Source of the DNA: an uncultured Clostridia bacterium
Lineage (GTDB): Bacteria > Bacillota > Clostridia > Peptostreptococcales > Anaerovoracaceae
NCBI GenBank assembly: GCA_938046095.1
Contig: CALIXS010000017.1
Span: 1-24,399 of the forward strand
Length of the DNA stretch: 24,399 nucleotides
Direction of reading: 5' to 3'
Shown here: positions 8,307 through 15,886 of the stretch, in pieces
How positions within the stretch are numbered: position 1 is the stretch's first letter
Layout: every line of letters starts with the position of its first letter
Notes under the pieces: model-generated
Told to the model about the DNA's origin: nothing
The model's database searches: none
The model's input: only the letters and a program-made list of their open reading frames with translations
Made by a program: the position numbers and the translations under genes

Positions 8307-8309
8307 AAT
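8282..8309 (+). promoter_or_regulatory. SigA-type promoter of the penicillin-binding protein gene
   Basis: TTGAGA (8282-8287), a 16-nt spacer and a perfect TATAAT (8304-8309). Transcription would start near 8316, about 43 nt before the ATG at 8359. A GAAAGGA ribosome binding site lies at 8341-8347. Confidence 0.65.
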
Positions 8310-8358
8310 TGTCAAAGCTTTGTATTGCATAAAATCATAAGAAAGGACGTTTATCAAT

Positions 8359-11316
8359 ATGGCGGATAATACAGCTACTGAAGCCAAACAGCCCAAACGC
8401 TCCAAACAAAAAAGACAAAAGACCCGAAAGCATACTCCTGTCAAGGCGATATTCATTTTGGTGTTCATAGGGGTCATAGCCGCCGGATTCTATGTAGGTC
8501 ATTACGTTAACGGCGTAATCTCATCAGCAGCGGAAATAGACCCGCAAAACATAGGCAGTCTTCTGTCCGAAAGCACCGTTATATACGATGACGCCGGCAC
8601 GGAGATGGATACCGTATTTGCGTCGAGCAACCGCGATACCGTCTCACTGTCGTCTATGCCTTCCACGCTCCAGAACGCGTTCATAGCACTCGAAGACAAG
8701 TCTTTCTGGACGCATCACGGGTTCAATATCATCAGAATTTTCGGTGCGCTCAAGGATGCGTTTATGAGCGGTTCCAAAGTGAGCGGCACCTCCACAATCA
8801 CACAGCAGCTTGCGAGAAACCTCTATCTTCCGGATGAGCAATACGACTATACTATAAGCCGTAAACTCACCGAGGCATATTACGCCATGGAAATAGAAAA
8901 GACTCTCTCCAAAGAAGAAATACTTGAAGCATACCTCAACTACATATATCTCGGCTATGGATGCTACGGCGTCGAAACAGCCGCCGAAAATTATTTTTCT
9001 GTAGACGTAAGTCAGCTTACGATAGCTCAGTGCGCAGCACTGGCCGCTTTGCCTCAGGCTCCGAATTCGTACGAGCTCGTGCAGTTCATAAGCGGCGGCA
9101 ACCCTGCCGAATACCCGGATACCCTTCTTTCGGAAACGAGCGACGGCATTTACGTCGCAAACGACATAAGCAGAGGCAGACGCGAAACGTGCCTGAAGCT
9201 CATGCTGGATCAGGGATATTTATCTCAGGAGGAATACGACGAGGCTGTCGCCACGCCTCTCATTTCGATGCTCAATCCGAAATATGATGTTTATGATACG
9301 TCCTCCGCGTATTTTGCCGATTACGTCATATCCGAGGTCATCGAAGATCTGATGAAAGCTAAGGATATCGACTATAACACCGCATGGGATATGGTCTATA
9401 ACAAGGGTCTCAAAATATACTCAACTATGGACTCCCAGGCGCAGTCGGTAGTTCTTGAAGAATTCGCTGATACGAGCAACTATCCCGATGTCCTCCTCGA
9501 CTACGATTCTCACTACAACATCATAGGAAGATACGGACAGATCGTGCTTTACGCATATGACAATTATTTTGACTCCGACGGCAATCTGTTCATCCCGTCA
9601 GACGACTTTTCCGTTCAGGAGGACGGATCCGTTATAGTATACAACGGTACAGATCTGCACATATACGACACAACCCTGTCCGACGGCAGCACGGAATACA
9701 GTCTTGAACTTCCGGGAATGTATATGAAAGGTACCGACGGGCTGTTATACACAATATCCGGAGGTTATATCAACATTCCGGCTAAATACAAAACGCGCAA
9801 CGATAACGGCGACCTTGTCATATCGGCCGAATTTTTCTCAGATTCCGCCTACGAGGGTTTTCTTACCTATGACGAGGAGGGCTCCATGCAGCTCCCGCCG
9901 TCCTCATATTCTCTTAACGCGAAAATAGTCCAGCCTCAGGCTGCGATGACCATAATTGAGAATTCCACCGGCCACATAAAGGCTATGGTCGGCGGCCGGA
10001 ATGTAACCGGTCGCAAGATCCTCAACCGCGCGTCAGACGTTCCGAGGCAGCCGGGCTCATCGATCAAGCCTATAGGCGTTTATTCGGCGGCACTGCAGCA
10101 AAGTGCCGAGGAAGCTGCAGCCGGACGAAAACACAAGTTTACAAATTTCGGTTTTGATAAACAGGGTGCAAATCTGTACGGAGATTATCTGACCGCCGGC
10201 TCTATCGTACTCGATGAGAAAATGACAGTAAACGGTTCGGTATGGCCTCAAAACTTCAGCCGCAGCTATTCGGGCGTACAAACGCTCAGGACAGCTGTTA
10301 TCAATTCTCTCAATACTTGTGCCGTCAAGGTCTGGTATCAGGTGGGTCTCGATTACTCTTTACAAAACGTAAAGAAGTTCGGCATCACGAGCGTTGTGGA
10401 AGACGGTGATGCAAACGATATGAATGCCGCGGCTTTAGCGCTGGGAGGTATGACAAAGGGCGTTACGACGCTCGAAATGGCAAGCGCATACACGGTCTTC
10501 CCTAACGGAGGTACTCGCTACGATACGTGCGCATATACACAGGTTCTTGACAGTCAGGGAAATGTACTTCTCGAAAACAACCCCGTTCCTCACGAGGTCT
10601 TAGACCCCGGCGTGGCGTGGATAATGTCCGACATAATGCACGATGTCGTCCAGAGCGCGGCGGCAGACGGCGCGCAGATCAGCGGTGTATATGTCGGCGG
10701 CAAGACGGGAACGACGAATGACTACTTTGACGACTGGTTCGACGGCTTCACTCCGAACTATACCGCATCTCTGTGGATAGGCAACGACTACGGCTTCTCG
10801 CTTTCCGAGCACTCCATCGTAGCTACATATATGTGGGGCAACATTATGCGCCGTATAGACGGATGCTATTTGGGGGAAATGCCTTCAGCACCGGGCAATG
10901 TCGTATCAGTCGGCGGCGAATATTACGTAAGCGGCACACAAAGCGGTATAGTGAGCAAAAACGATGTATCAAAGAAGGTTACAATATGCTCTGATTCCGG
11001 ATATCTCGCCACGCCGGAATGCAAGCATACAGAAGAAAAGACGTTCTATGGCTACGGCGATGATAAATCCAAAGCTCCCGAATACTACTGCCACCTGCAT
11101 AATAAGGATGTAAACGCATATCCTATAGCCCCGGGTGAAACACTTGCCCCTCAGGAGAACAACAACAATAACGGCGGTGACAGCCCGGGCACAAACCCTC
11201 CCGGCGGCAACCAGGGTAACAATTCGGGAGGTGATACGTCTAATCCGAACCCGGATACCGGTACCACACCGCCCGGAAATAGCGGTTCAGGCACCAACCC
11301 TCCTGCCAACCCGTAA
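8359..11316 (+). CDS. Bifunctional class A penicillin-binding protein (PBP1a-like)
   Basis: 985 aa. It polymerises and cross-links peptidoglycan outside the membrane. A basic cytoplasmic head (1-28) precedes one transmembrane anchor (about 29-50). The glycosyltransferase domain (about 70-250) has EDKSFWTHHG (112-121, catalytic E112) and GTSTITQQLARN (143-154). The transpeptidase domain has the nucleophile motif S567-S-I-K570, S650-L-N652 and K782-T-G784, all intact. Between the two catalytic domains is an acidic, Tyr-rich, beta-looking insertion (about 365-525). A C-terminal module with C877, C888 and C911 and the pattern SGYLATPEC is common in clostridial homologues. The last 50 residues are an Asn/Gly/Pro/Thr-rich tail. 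GAAAGGA upstream supports the start. Monocistronic and divergent from comEC. Confidence 0.95.
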   Translation: MADNTATEAKQPKRSKQKRQKTRKHTPVKAIFILVFIGVIAAGFYVGHYVNGVISSAAEIDPQNIGSLLSESTVIYDDAGTEMDTVFASSNRDTVSLSSMPSTLQNAFIALEDKSFWTHHGFNIIRIFGALKDAFMSGSKVSGTSTITQQLARNLYLPDEQYDYTISRKLTEAYYAMEIEKTLSKEEILEAYLNYIYLGYGCYGVETAAENYFSVDVSQLTIAQCAALAALPQAPNSYELVQFISGGNPAEYPDTLLSETSDGIYVANDISRGRRETCLKLMLDQGYLSQEEYDEAVATPLISMLNPKYDVYDTSSAYFADYVISEVIEDLMKAKDIDYNTAWDMVYNKGLKIYSTMDSQAQSVVLEEFADTSNYPDVLLDYDSHYNIIGRYGQIVLYAYDNYFDSDGNLFIPSDDFSVQEDGSVIVYNGTDLHIYDTTLSDGSTEYSLELPGMYMKGTDGLLYTISGGYINIPAKYKTRNDNGDLVISAEFFSDSAYEGFLTYDEEGSMQLPPSSYSLNAKIVQPQAAMTIIENSTGHIKAMVGGRNVTGRKILNRASDVPRQPGSSIKPIGVYSAALQQSAEEAAAGRKHKFTNFGFDKQGANLYGDYLTAGSIVLDEKMTVNGSVWPQNFSRSYSGVQTLRTAVINSLNTCAVKVWYQVGLDYSLQNVKKFGITSVVEDGDANDMNAAALALGGMTKGVTTLEMASAYTVFPNGGTRYDTCAYTQVLDSQGNVLLENNPVPHEVLDPGVAWIMSDIMHDVVQSAAADGAQISGVYVGGKTGTTNDYFDDWFDGFTPNYTASLWIGNDYGFSLSEHSIVATYMWGNIMRRIDGCYLGEMPSAPGNVVSVGGEYYVSGTQSGIVSKNDVSKKVTICSDSGYLATPECKHTEEKTFYGYGDDKSKAPEYYCHLHNKDVNAYPIAPGETLAPQENNNNNGGDSPGTNPPGGNQGNNSGGDTSNPNPDTGTTPPGNSGSGTNPPANP

Positions 11317-11328
11317 AAACGAAATATA

Positions 11329-11490
11329 ATTGAGTAGGTGCTAACAGATAGCCCCTCTTACAACGCCGTACATGCCGTTCGGTATACGTCGGTTCAATCC
11401 AAGAACAATCTAAACAGCCGAGAAATCCTCGCAATGCGAGGATTTCTCAGCTGATGAGGCGCAGTCCTGGTGTCTCGGCTGCCACTCAAT
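11329..11490. ncRNA. Candidate structured RNA in the convergent intergenic region
   Basis: The 275 bp between the penicillin-binding protein stop and the rpe stop hold no credible gene but are rich in pairing. ATTGAGT (11329-11335) can pair with ACTCAAT (11484-11490). Inside it AGATA (11346-11350) pairs with TGTCT (11471-11475) and GCcCCTC (11351-11357) with GAGGcGC (11456-11462). Two hairpins branch from this, one near 11365-11391 and the 13-bp stem at 11420-11448. Some wobble pairs favour the plus strand and one favours the minus strand, so orientation is open. A 6S-like or unknown RNA is possible. The region may also hold only a terminator plus chance pairing. Confidence 0.25.
11395..11452 (-). 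terminator. Strong hairpin, probable terminator of the queH-rpe operon
   Basis: GAGAAATCCTCGC (11420-11432), loop AAT, GCGAGGATTTCTC (11436-11448) is a perfect 13-bp stem. Read on the minus strand it lengthens to 17 bp through one G-U pair (11416-11452) and is followed by a moderately T-rich tail. It lies about 140 bp beyond the rpe stop. On the plus strand no T-run follows, so it would be a poor Rho-independent terminator for the penicillin-binding protein gene, though it could still protect the mRNA 3' end. Confidence 0.5.
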
Positions 11491-11591
11491 AGCGGTCTTC
11501 CGAAGACTTAAATTCTGTTTTCTTAGCAATACAGGTCAATATAACGCCTAACCGTACGCTCCATATACCTATAAGACTCCTTAAAGGATTT

Positions 11592-12242
11592 TCACAGTAT
11601 CGCCTTGAACTCGCGGATCCTGCGCTCTATATCCGGAGCCCCGAACACTGCGGAGCCCGCTACGAGAATATCGGCACCGGCAGCAGCCGCGCGACCCGCG
11701 GTTTCGATCGTAATCCCGCCGTCGACTTCAATTTTAAAGTTAAAGCCCTTGGCATTCCTGATATAGGCAAGCCTTTCGACCTTGGCGACGGAGTTTTCGA
11801 TGAAGCTCTGTCCGCCGAAGCCGGGATTGACAGACATTATAAGTACGAGATCGGCGATGTCAAGCACGTCCTCTATCATTATCAGCGGAGTCGCAGGGTT
11901 CAGTGCAACTCCGGCCCCCGCTCCGAGATTCTTTATGCTGCGAAGGCTCCTGTCAAGATGTACACACGCCTCCTGATGAACGGTGATGTATCTCGTCTTG
12001 TCCGTCATGAAGTCGGCCGCATATTTATCGGGATCCTCTATCATAAGATGCACATCATACGGCGATGTATCCCTTTTGTCGAGCGATTTCATCACTTCAG
12101 ATCCATAACTTATATTCGGTACGAAATGACCGTCCATAACGTCTATATGAAGAAGATCGGCGCCGCATCGGCTGACGAGCTCCGCCTGATCACCCAGCCT
12201 CGAAAAATCGCTTGCCAAAAGCGAAGGTGCAAGTTGCTTCAT
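11592..12242 (-). CDS. rpe: Ribulose-phosphate 3-epimerase
   Basis: 216 aa, the normal length. It interconverts D-ribulose 5-phosphate and D-xylulose 5-phosphate in the pentose phosphate pathway. The TIM-barrel signatures are all present: APSLLASDF (5-13), LLHIDVMDGHFVPN (30-43, metal/catalytic H32, D34), DVHLMIEDP, MSVNPGFGGQSF and KIEVDGGI with the second catalytic aspartate. The ATG at 12242 has AAGGAG upstream that overlaps the TAA stop of rsgA (12-bp gap), so this is the last gene of the long minus-strand operon. The order prkC-rsgA-rpe is the same as in Bacillus subtilis. Confidence 0.97.
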   Translation of the reverse strand: MKQLAPSLLASDFSRLGDQAELVSRCGADLLHIDVMDGHFVPNISYGSEVMKSLDKRDTSPYDVHLMIEDPDKYAADFMTDKTRYITVHQEACVHLDRSLRSIKNLGAGAGVALNPATPLIMIEDVLDIADLVLIMSVNPGFGGQSFIENSVAKVERLAYIRNAKGFNFKIEVDGGITIETAGRAAAAGADILVAGSAVFGAPDIERRIREFKAIL

Positions 12243-12254
12243 AACTGTATCTCC

Positions 12255-13121
12255 TTAATATCTCCTGTTTTTTCTTATCTCGGACAACGCCGCCGTATAC
12301 GAATCATATCTCGAACGAGCAATCATGCCGTCGCTTAACGCCCTCAAAACCTCGCAGCCGGGCTCGGTCAAATGCATGCAGTCGTCGAAACGGCACATGG
12401 CGGCATATTTATCTATCTCCGGAAAAAGTGATCCGAGCTCATTTTCTTCGACACGGCTCATGTCAAACGAGGTGAAACCCGGAGTATCGAATATGTATCC
12501 GCCGAAGGCTCCGAACATCTCCACATGGCGCGTTGTATTGCGCCCTCTGCTCGTCCTGCAGCTGACATTACCCGTCTCCATCCCCGCACCGGGTGACAGG
12601 AGATTGGTTATCGTTGACTTCCCGACGCCCGACGGACCTGCAAGAGCTGTTCTTTCGCCGCTTACAAAAGGTATTATGGCATCAATGCCCTCCCTCCTTT
12701 CGGCGGCTGTGACGAACACAGGACATATACCCGTGTATGTCTTTATCAGTAAATCAAGCTCCTCGTCGTCTGCAAGATCGGCTTTATTGATGCAGAGCGC
12801 CGCGGCGGCGCCGTTTTTAATCGCCATGGCAAGGAATTTATCTATAACGAACATGTTGGGCTTAGGATCCTTTGCCGCGGCTACGACGAGAAATCTGTCC
12901 ACATTTGCTGCAGGGGGTCTAAAGAAGAAATTCTTCCTCGTATATATTTTTTCTATGACAGAACAGTCTTCGCCGCCTTTAAGCGTAAGCTCCACATCGT
13001 CGCCTACGAATATGGGGCCGCAGCTTCTCTTTATTGCGCCGCGCCCCTTTGCCCTGAACGTGCCGTCGGCTGTCTCAACAAAGTAAAACCCACCTATGCC
13101 TTTAACCACAATTCCGCGCAT
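12255..13121 (-). CDS. rsgA: Ribosome small-subunit-dependent GTPase A
   Basis: 288 aa circularly permuted GTPase that assists late 30S subunit maturation. The N-terminal OB-fold (about 1-68) is followed by the G domain in permuted order: G4 NKAD (112-115), G1 GPSGVGKST (162-170), then G3 DTPG (212-215). The C-terminal zinc motif is C243, C248, H250, C256. The start is an ATG 3 bp after the prkC stop. A distant AGGAAA lies inside the end of prkC, so translational coupling is likely. In B. subtilis the homologue (CpgA/YloQ) is a PrkC substrate, which fits the neighbourhood; that link here is inference. Confidence 0.96.
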   Translation of the reverse strand: MRGIVVKGIGGFYFVETADGTFRAKGRGAIKRSCGPIFVGDDVELTLKGGEDCSVIEKIYTRKNFFFRPPAANVDRFLVVAAAKDPKPNMFVIDKFLAMAIKNGAAAALCINKADLADDEELDLLIKTYTGICPVFVTAAERREGIDAIIPFVSGERTALAGPSGVGKSTITNLLSPGAGMETGNVSCRTSRGRNTTRHVEMFGAFGGYIFDTPGFTSFDMSRVEENELGSLFPEIDKYAAMCRFDDCMHLTEPGCEVLRALSDGMIARSRYDSYTAALSEIRKNRRY

Positions 13122-13124
13122 TTT

Positions 13125-15137
13125 TCAGCCGTTGTTTCCTGTCCCCGTATTGTTTCCGGCGCCCTGGTTCTCGCTGTTCTCCGGCGGGTTCGGGTTGTTA
13201 TTCGTTTCCGGCACGGCAATCCAGATGTTTACGGACGATCCGAGCTTTGTATCTATTCCCAGCGCCGGATCCTGTCTGACTACGGTACCTGCAGGTTTAT
13301 CATTCGTCTTTTCGTAATTTATCGCCCCGAGCACGAAGCCCTTCTCCTTGAGAAGCTGTTCCGCCTCGACCTGTGTCTTGCCCGTAAGATCAACCATGAG
13401 AGCCGATGACGGCGCCTTGCTGACGACGATATTGACCTTTGTTCCTTTATCTGCCGCCGTTCCGTCCACCGGATTCTGATTTATTATGTATCCCGGGTCG
13501 GCTGTACTGCTCTCCTCATATGATACTTCGCCGAGCGAGTAGCCGAACTGGTTGAGATACGCATCTATATCCGCATCGCTCGTAAACTCCTTACCTATGA
13601 GCCTCGGTATCGATGCCGAGCCTTTGCCGACGCTGATCTTTACCGTTATTATATCTCCCTTTGTCACCTGAGTGTTATATACCGGATACTGCTGGGCGAT
13701 CCTGCCCTTTTCTATACTGTCGCTTTCTACATCGTCGCCCTTTGCTATCTGAAGTCCCATGTCGGACAGCAGATTTTTAGCCTCCTCATAAGTCTTATTC
13801 GTAAGATCCGGCGCCACGAGGTCTGTATTTCCTTCGCTCAATGTTACGGTAACAGTACGTCCTTTCTTTACCATCGTTCCCTTTACAGGCTGCTGCGAAA
13901 CGACGGAGCCCTCAGGTATTTCCTCGCTGGCGACGGTCCCGTCGGCTTTTTTGATTTCAAGCCCCTTGGCCTTAAGCATTTCTTCCGCCTGCTCATACGT
14001 ATATCCTTTGAGATCGGGAACCTCTATCTGTTCCTCCCTGGTACCTATTATACCCGACGCGTAGAGGATTCCCAAAAGAGCCGCCATCGCAACAACGCTG
14101 AGTACGGCGATCAAAATGATCAACCGGCGCGTTTTCCGTTTGCCGTCATCCGTACGCCTATCATCCTCAAATTCCTTTGAGCCGTTCCTGATTGGCTTTT
14201 TCTCCGTCGTATTCTCTACAATCGCGGCAGTATAATCCCGCCTTTCCTGCGCGGAATCATCAGACAACGCTACCGATCTTCCCTTTTCGTTTATGAACGC
14301 GGCAGAACCTACCGCACTTGTGACGAATTCGATGTTCTTTATATCCTCAAGCATCTCGTCGGCCGTCTTGTATCTGTTGGTTTGATATTTGTCGGTGGCC
14401 CTGAGTACACATTTTTCGAGAGCCGGAGGTATTCCGTTCACCAGCTTTGACGGGGGTATTATCTCCTGATTTATATGCTTGAGCGCGACCTCCACCGGAT
14501 TGTCGCCATCGAACGGGACTCGACCCGTAAGCATCTCATACATTACTATCCCGAGGGAATATATATCAGACCTTTCGTCCACATAAGTCCCTCTCGCCTG
14601 CTCGGGCGAAAAGTAGTGAACAGAGCCGATCACCTTACTCGTATCCGCGACCATTGTTGAACTGCTGACGGCCTTGGCGATTCCGAAATCCGTCAGCTTC
14701 GCGATGCCGTCTCTCGTTATCATTATATTGTGAGGCTTTACATCGCGGTGTATGATCTGATGCTTATGTGCCAGCGACAGAGCTGCAGCCACCTGCTTTG
14801 ATATGTCTATCGTCACTTTATAGTCGAGAGGACCGCGCTCTTCGATAATGTCGGAGAGAGGTCTGCCTTCTACGAGCTCCATGACGATATAGTTGATGCT
14901 TCCGGATTTTCCGACGTCATATATGGCTACTATATTCTGATGCTGCAGCCCCGCAGCCGCTTGAGATTCGCGCTTAAAATTCTCGACGAACTGCTCATCT
15001 CTGCAATACTCCGGTCTCAGTATTTTGATTGCCACATATCTGTTGAGAAGCCTGTCCTTTGCCTTATATACGACGGCCATGCCGCCTTCGCCTATCTTTT
15101 CGACGAGCTCATATCTACCGGCCAACAATTTACTCAT
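13125..15137 (-). CDS. prkC: PASTA-domain Ser/Thr protein kinase
   Basis: 670 aa from the ATG at 15137. A longer open frame exists, but this ATG overlaps the prpC stop by 4 bp (ATGA), has GGAGG 10 nt upstream and begins as family members do. The cytoplasmic kinase domain (about 8-270) has the glycine loop GEGGMAVV (16-23), K38, HRDVKPHN (130-137) and DFG (150-152). An acidic juxtamembrane linker leads to one transmembrane helix (about 338-361). Four extracellular PASTA repeats follow (about 373-436, 442-504, 509-574, 579-643), which in this family sense muropeptides or lipid II. The protein ends in an Asn/Gly/Pro-rich tail (about 644-670). It is paired with the PP2C phosphatase upstream and rsgA downstream, as in many Bacillota. 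Confidence 0.96.
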   Translation of the reverse strand: MSKLLAGRYELVEKIGEGGMAVVYKAKDRLLNRYVAIKILRPEYCRDEQFVENFKRESQAAAGLQHQNIVAIYDVGKSGSINYIVMELVEGRPLSDIIEERGPLDYKVTIDISKQVAAALSLAHKHQIIHRDVKPHNIMITRDGIAKLTDFGIAKAVSSSTMVADTSKVIGSVHYFSPEQARGTYVDERSDIYSLGIVMYEMLTGRVPFDGDNPVEVALKHINQEIIPPSKLVNGIPPALEKCVLRATDKYQTNRYKTADEMLEDIKNIEFVTSAVGSAAFINEKGRSVALSDDSAQERRDYTAAIVENTTEKKPIRNGSKEFEDDRRTDDGKRKTRRLIILIAVLSVVAMAALLGILYASGIIGTREEQIEVPDLKGYTYEQAEEMLKAKGLEIKKADGTVASEEIPEGSVVSQQPVKGTMVKKGRTVTVTLSEGNTDLVAPDLTNKTYEEAKNLLSDMGLQIAKGDDVESDSIEKGRIAQQYPVYNTQVTKGDIITVKISVGKGSASIPRLIGKEFTSDADIDAYLNQFGYSLGEVSYEESSTADPGYIINQNPVDGTAADKGTKVNIVVSKAPSSALMVDLTGKTQVEAEQLLKEKGFVLGAINYEKTNDKPAGTVVRQDPALGIDTKLGSSVNIWIAVPETNNNPNPPENSENQGAGNNTGTGNNG

Positions 15138-15871
15138 ATAATATCGTCCTCCGTTATCTCTATGCATATGGCTGTTATATTGTCTCCGCCGCCGTTCCCG
15201 TTCGCGGCATCGACAAGCCTTACACAGGTGTCTGTCATACTCATCCCCATTGCGAAGATCGCGCCTATATCTTCTTCATTCACCTCGCCATACAGTCCGT
15301 CGGTACAGAGAAGTATCCGGTCACCGCTTCTCACCTTTACAGTAAAGTGATCCGCCTCGACGGCAGCTTCAGCTCCGATCGCCTTGGTTATCATATTTTT
15401 ATCCTCGTGAGTTCTCGCCTGATCCTTTGATATTACTCCGGCACGCACGAGCGCATTGACATATGTATGATCCTCCGTTATCTGTCGCAGAACGCCGTCG
15501 GTATATAAATATGCGCGGCTGTCTCCCACATTTGTTATATGCAGTTTTTTACCGTTCAGATACGCTATGACGACCGTAGTCGCCATTCCCTGATTTTCTT
15601 TATATCTTCTGGCCATATCATAGACGCGGCAGTTTGCACGCCCGACAGCCTGTTCAAAGAAAAACTCGATATCCTTATCCTTATGGGGCATTTCATTTTC
15701 TTCAACGTATTGAGCTATCTCGCTGACAGCCGTACGACTCGCTATCTCGCCGGAATTATTTCCTCCTACGCCGTCTGCGACTATATACACCCCGTCTTTC
15801 TTCATTACGAAAAAAGCGTCCTCATTGTTTGTCCTTCTTACGCCTTTATCGGTTTTGAACCCCACATCCAC
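15134..15871 (-). CDS. prpC: PP2C-family Ser/Thr phosphatase
   Basis: 245 aa from the GTG at 15871 (248 aa if the ATG at 15880 is used). It is a metal-dependent phosphatase that reverses PrkC phosphorylation. Motifs from the GTG start are DVGFKTDKG (2-10), NNEDAF (15-20), ADGVGG (32-37), ITNVGDSRAY, LLCTDGLYGEV and GGGDNIT, covering the usual metal-binding aspartates. The ribosome binding site AAAGGAG (15881-15887) touches the ATG directly but lies 9 nt from the GTG three codons later. The GTG also gives the family-like N-terminus, so I prefer it. The gene starts 15 bp after rsmB and its stop overlaps the prkC start. Confidence 0.93.
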   Translation of the reverse strand: MDVGFKTDKGVRRTNNEDAFFVMKKDGVYIVADGVGGNNSGEIASRTAVSEIAQYVEENEMPHKDKDIEFFFEQAVGRANCRVYDMARRYKENQGMATTVVIAYLNGKKLHITNVGDSRAYLYTDGVLRQITEDHTYVNALVRAGVISKDQARTHEDKNMITKAIGAEAAVEADHFTVKVRSGDRILLCTDGLYGEVNEEDIGAIFAMGMSMTDTCVRLVDAANGNGGGDNITAICIEITEDDII

Positions 15872-15886
15872 AGGATGCATCTCCTT

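Noticed and set aside
11317..11591. SRP RNA, tmRNA, RNase P RNA or a tRNA in the convergent region
   Set aside because: No SRP GGAAG-type tetraloop helix, no tmRNA tag frame with tRNA-like ends, no RNase P signature. The GGTTCAATCC near 11391 has no matching T stem.
15138..15167. Upstream ATG extending prkC by 10 codons
   Set aside because: The ATG at 15137 has GGAGG at good spacing and the classic ATGA overlap with prpC.
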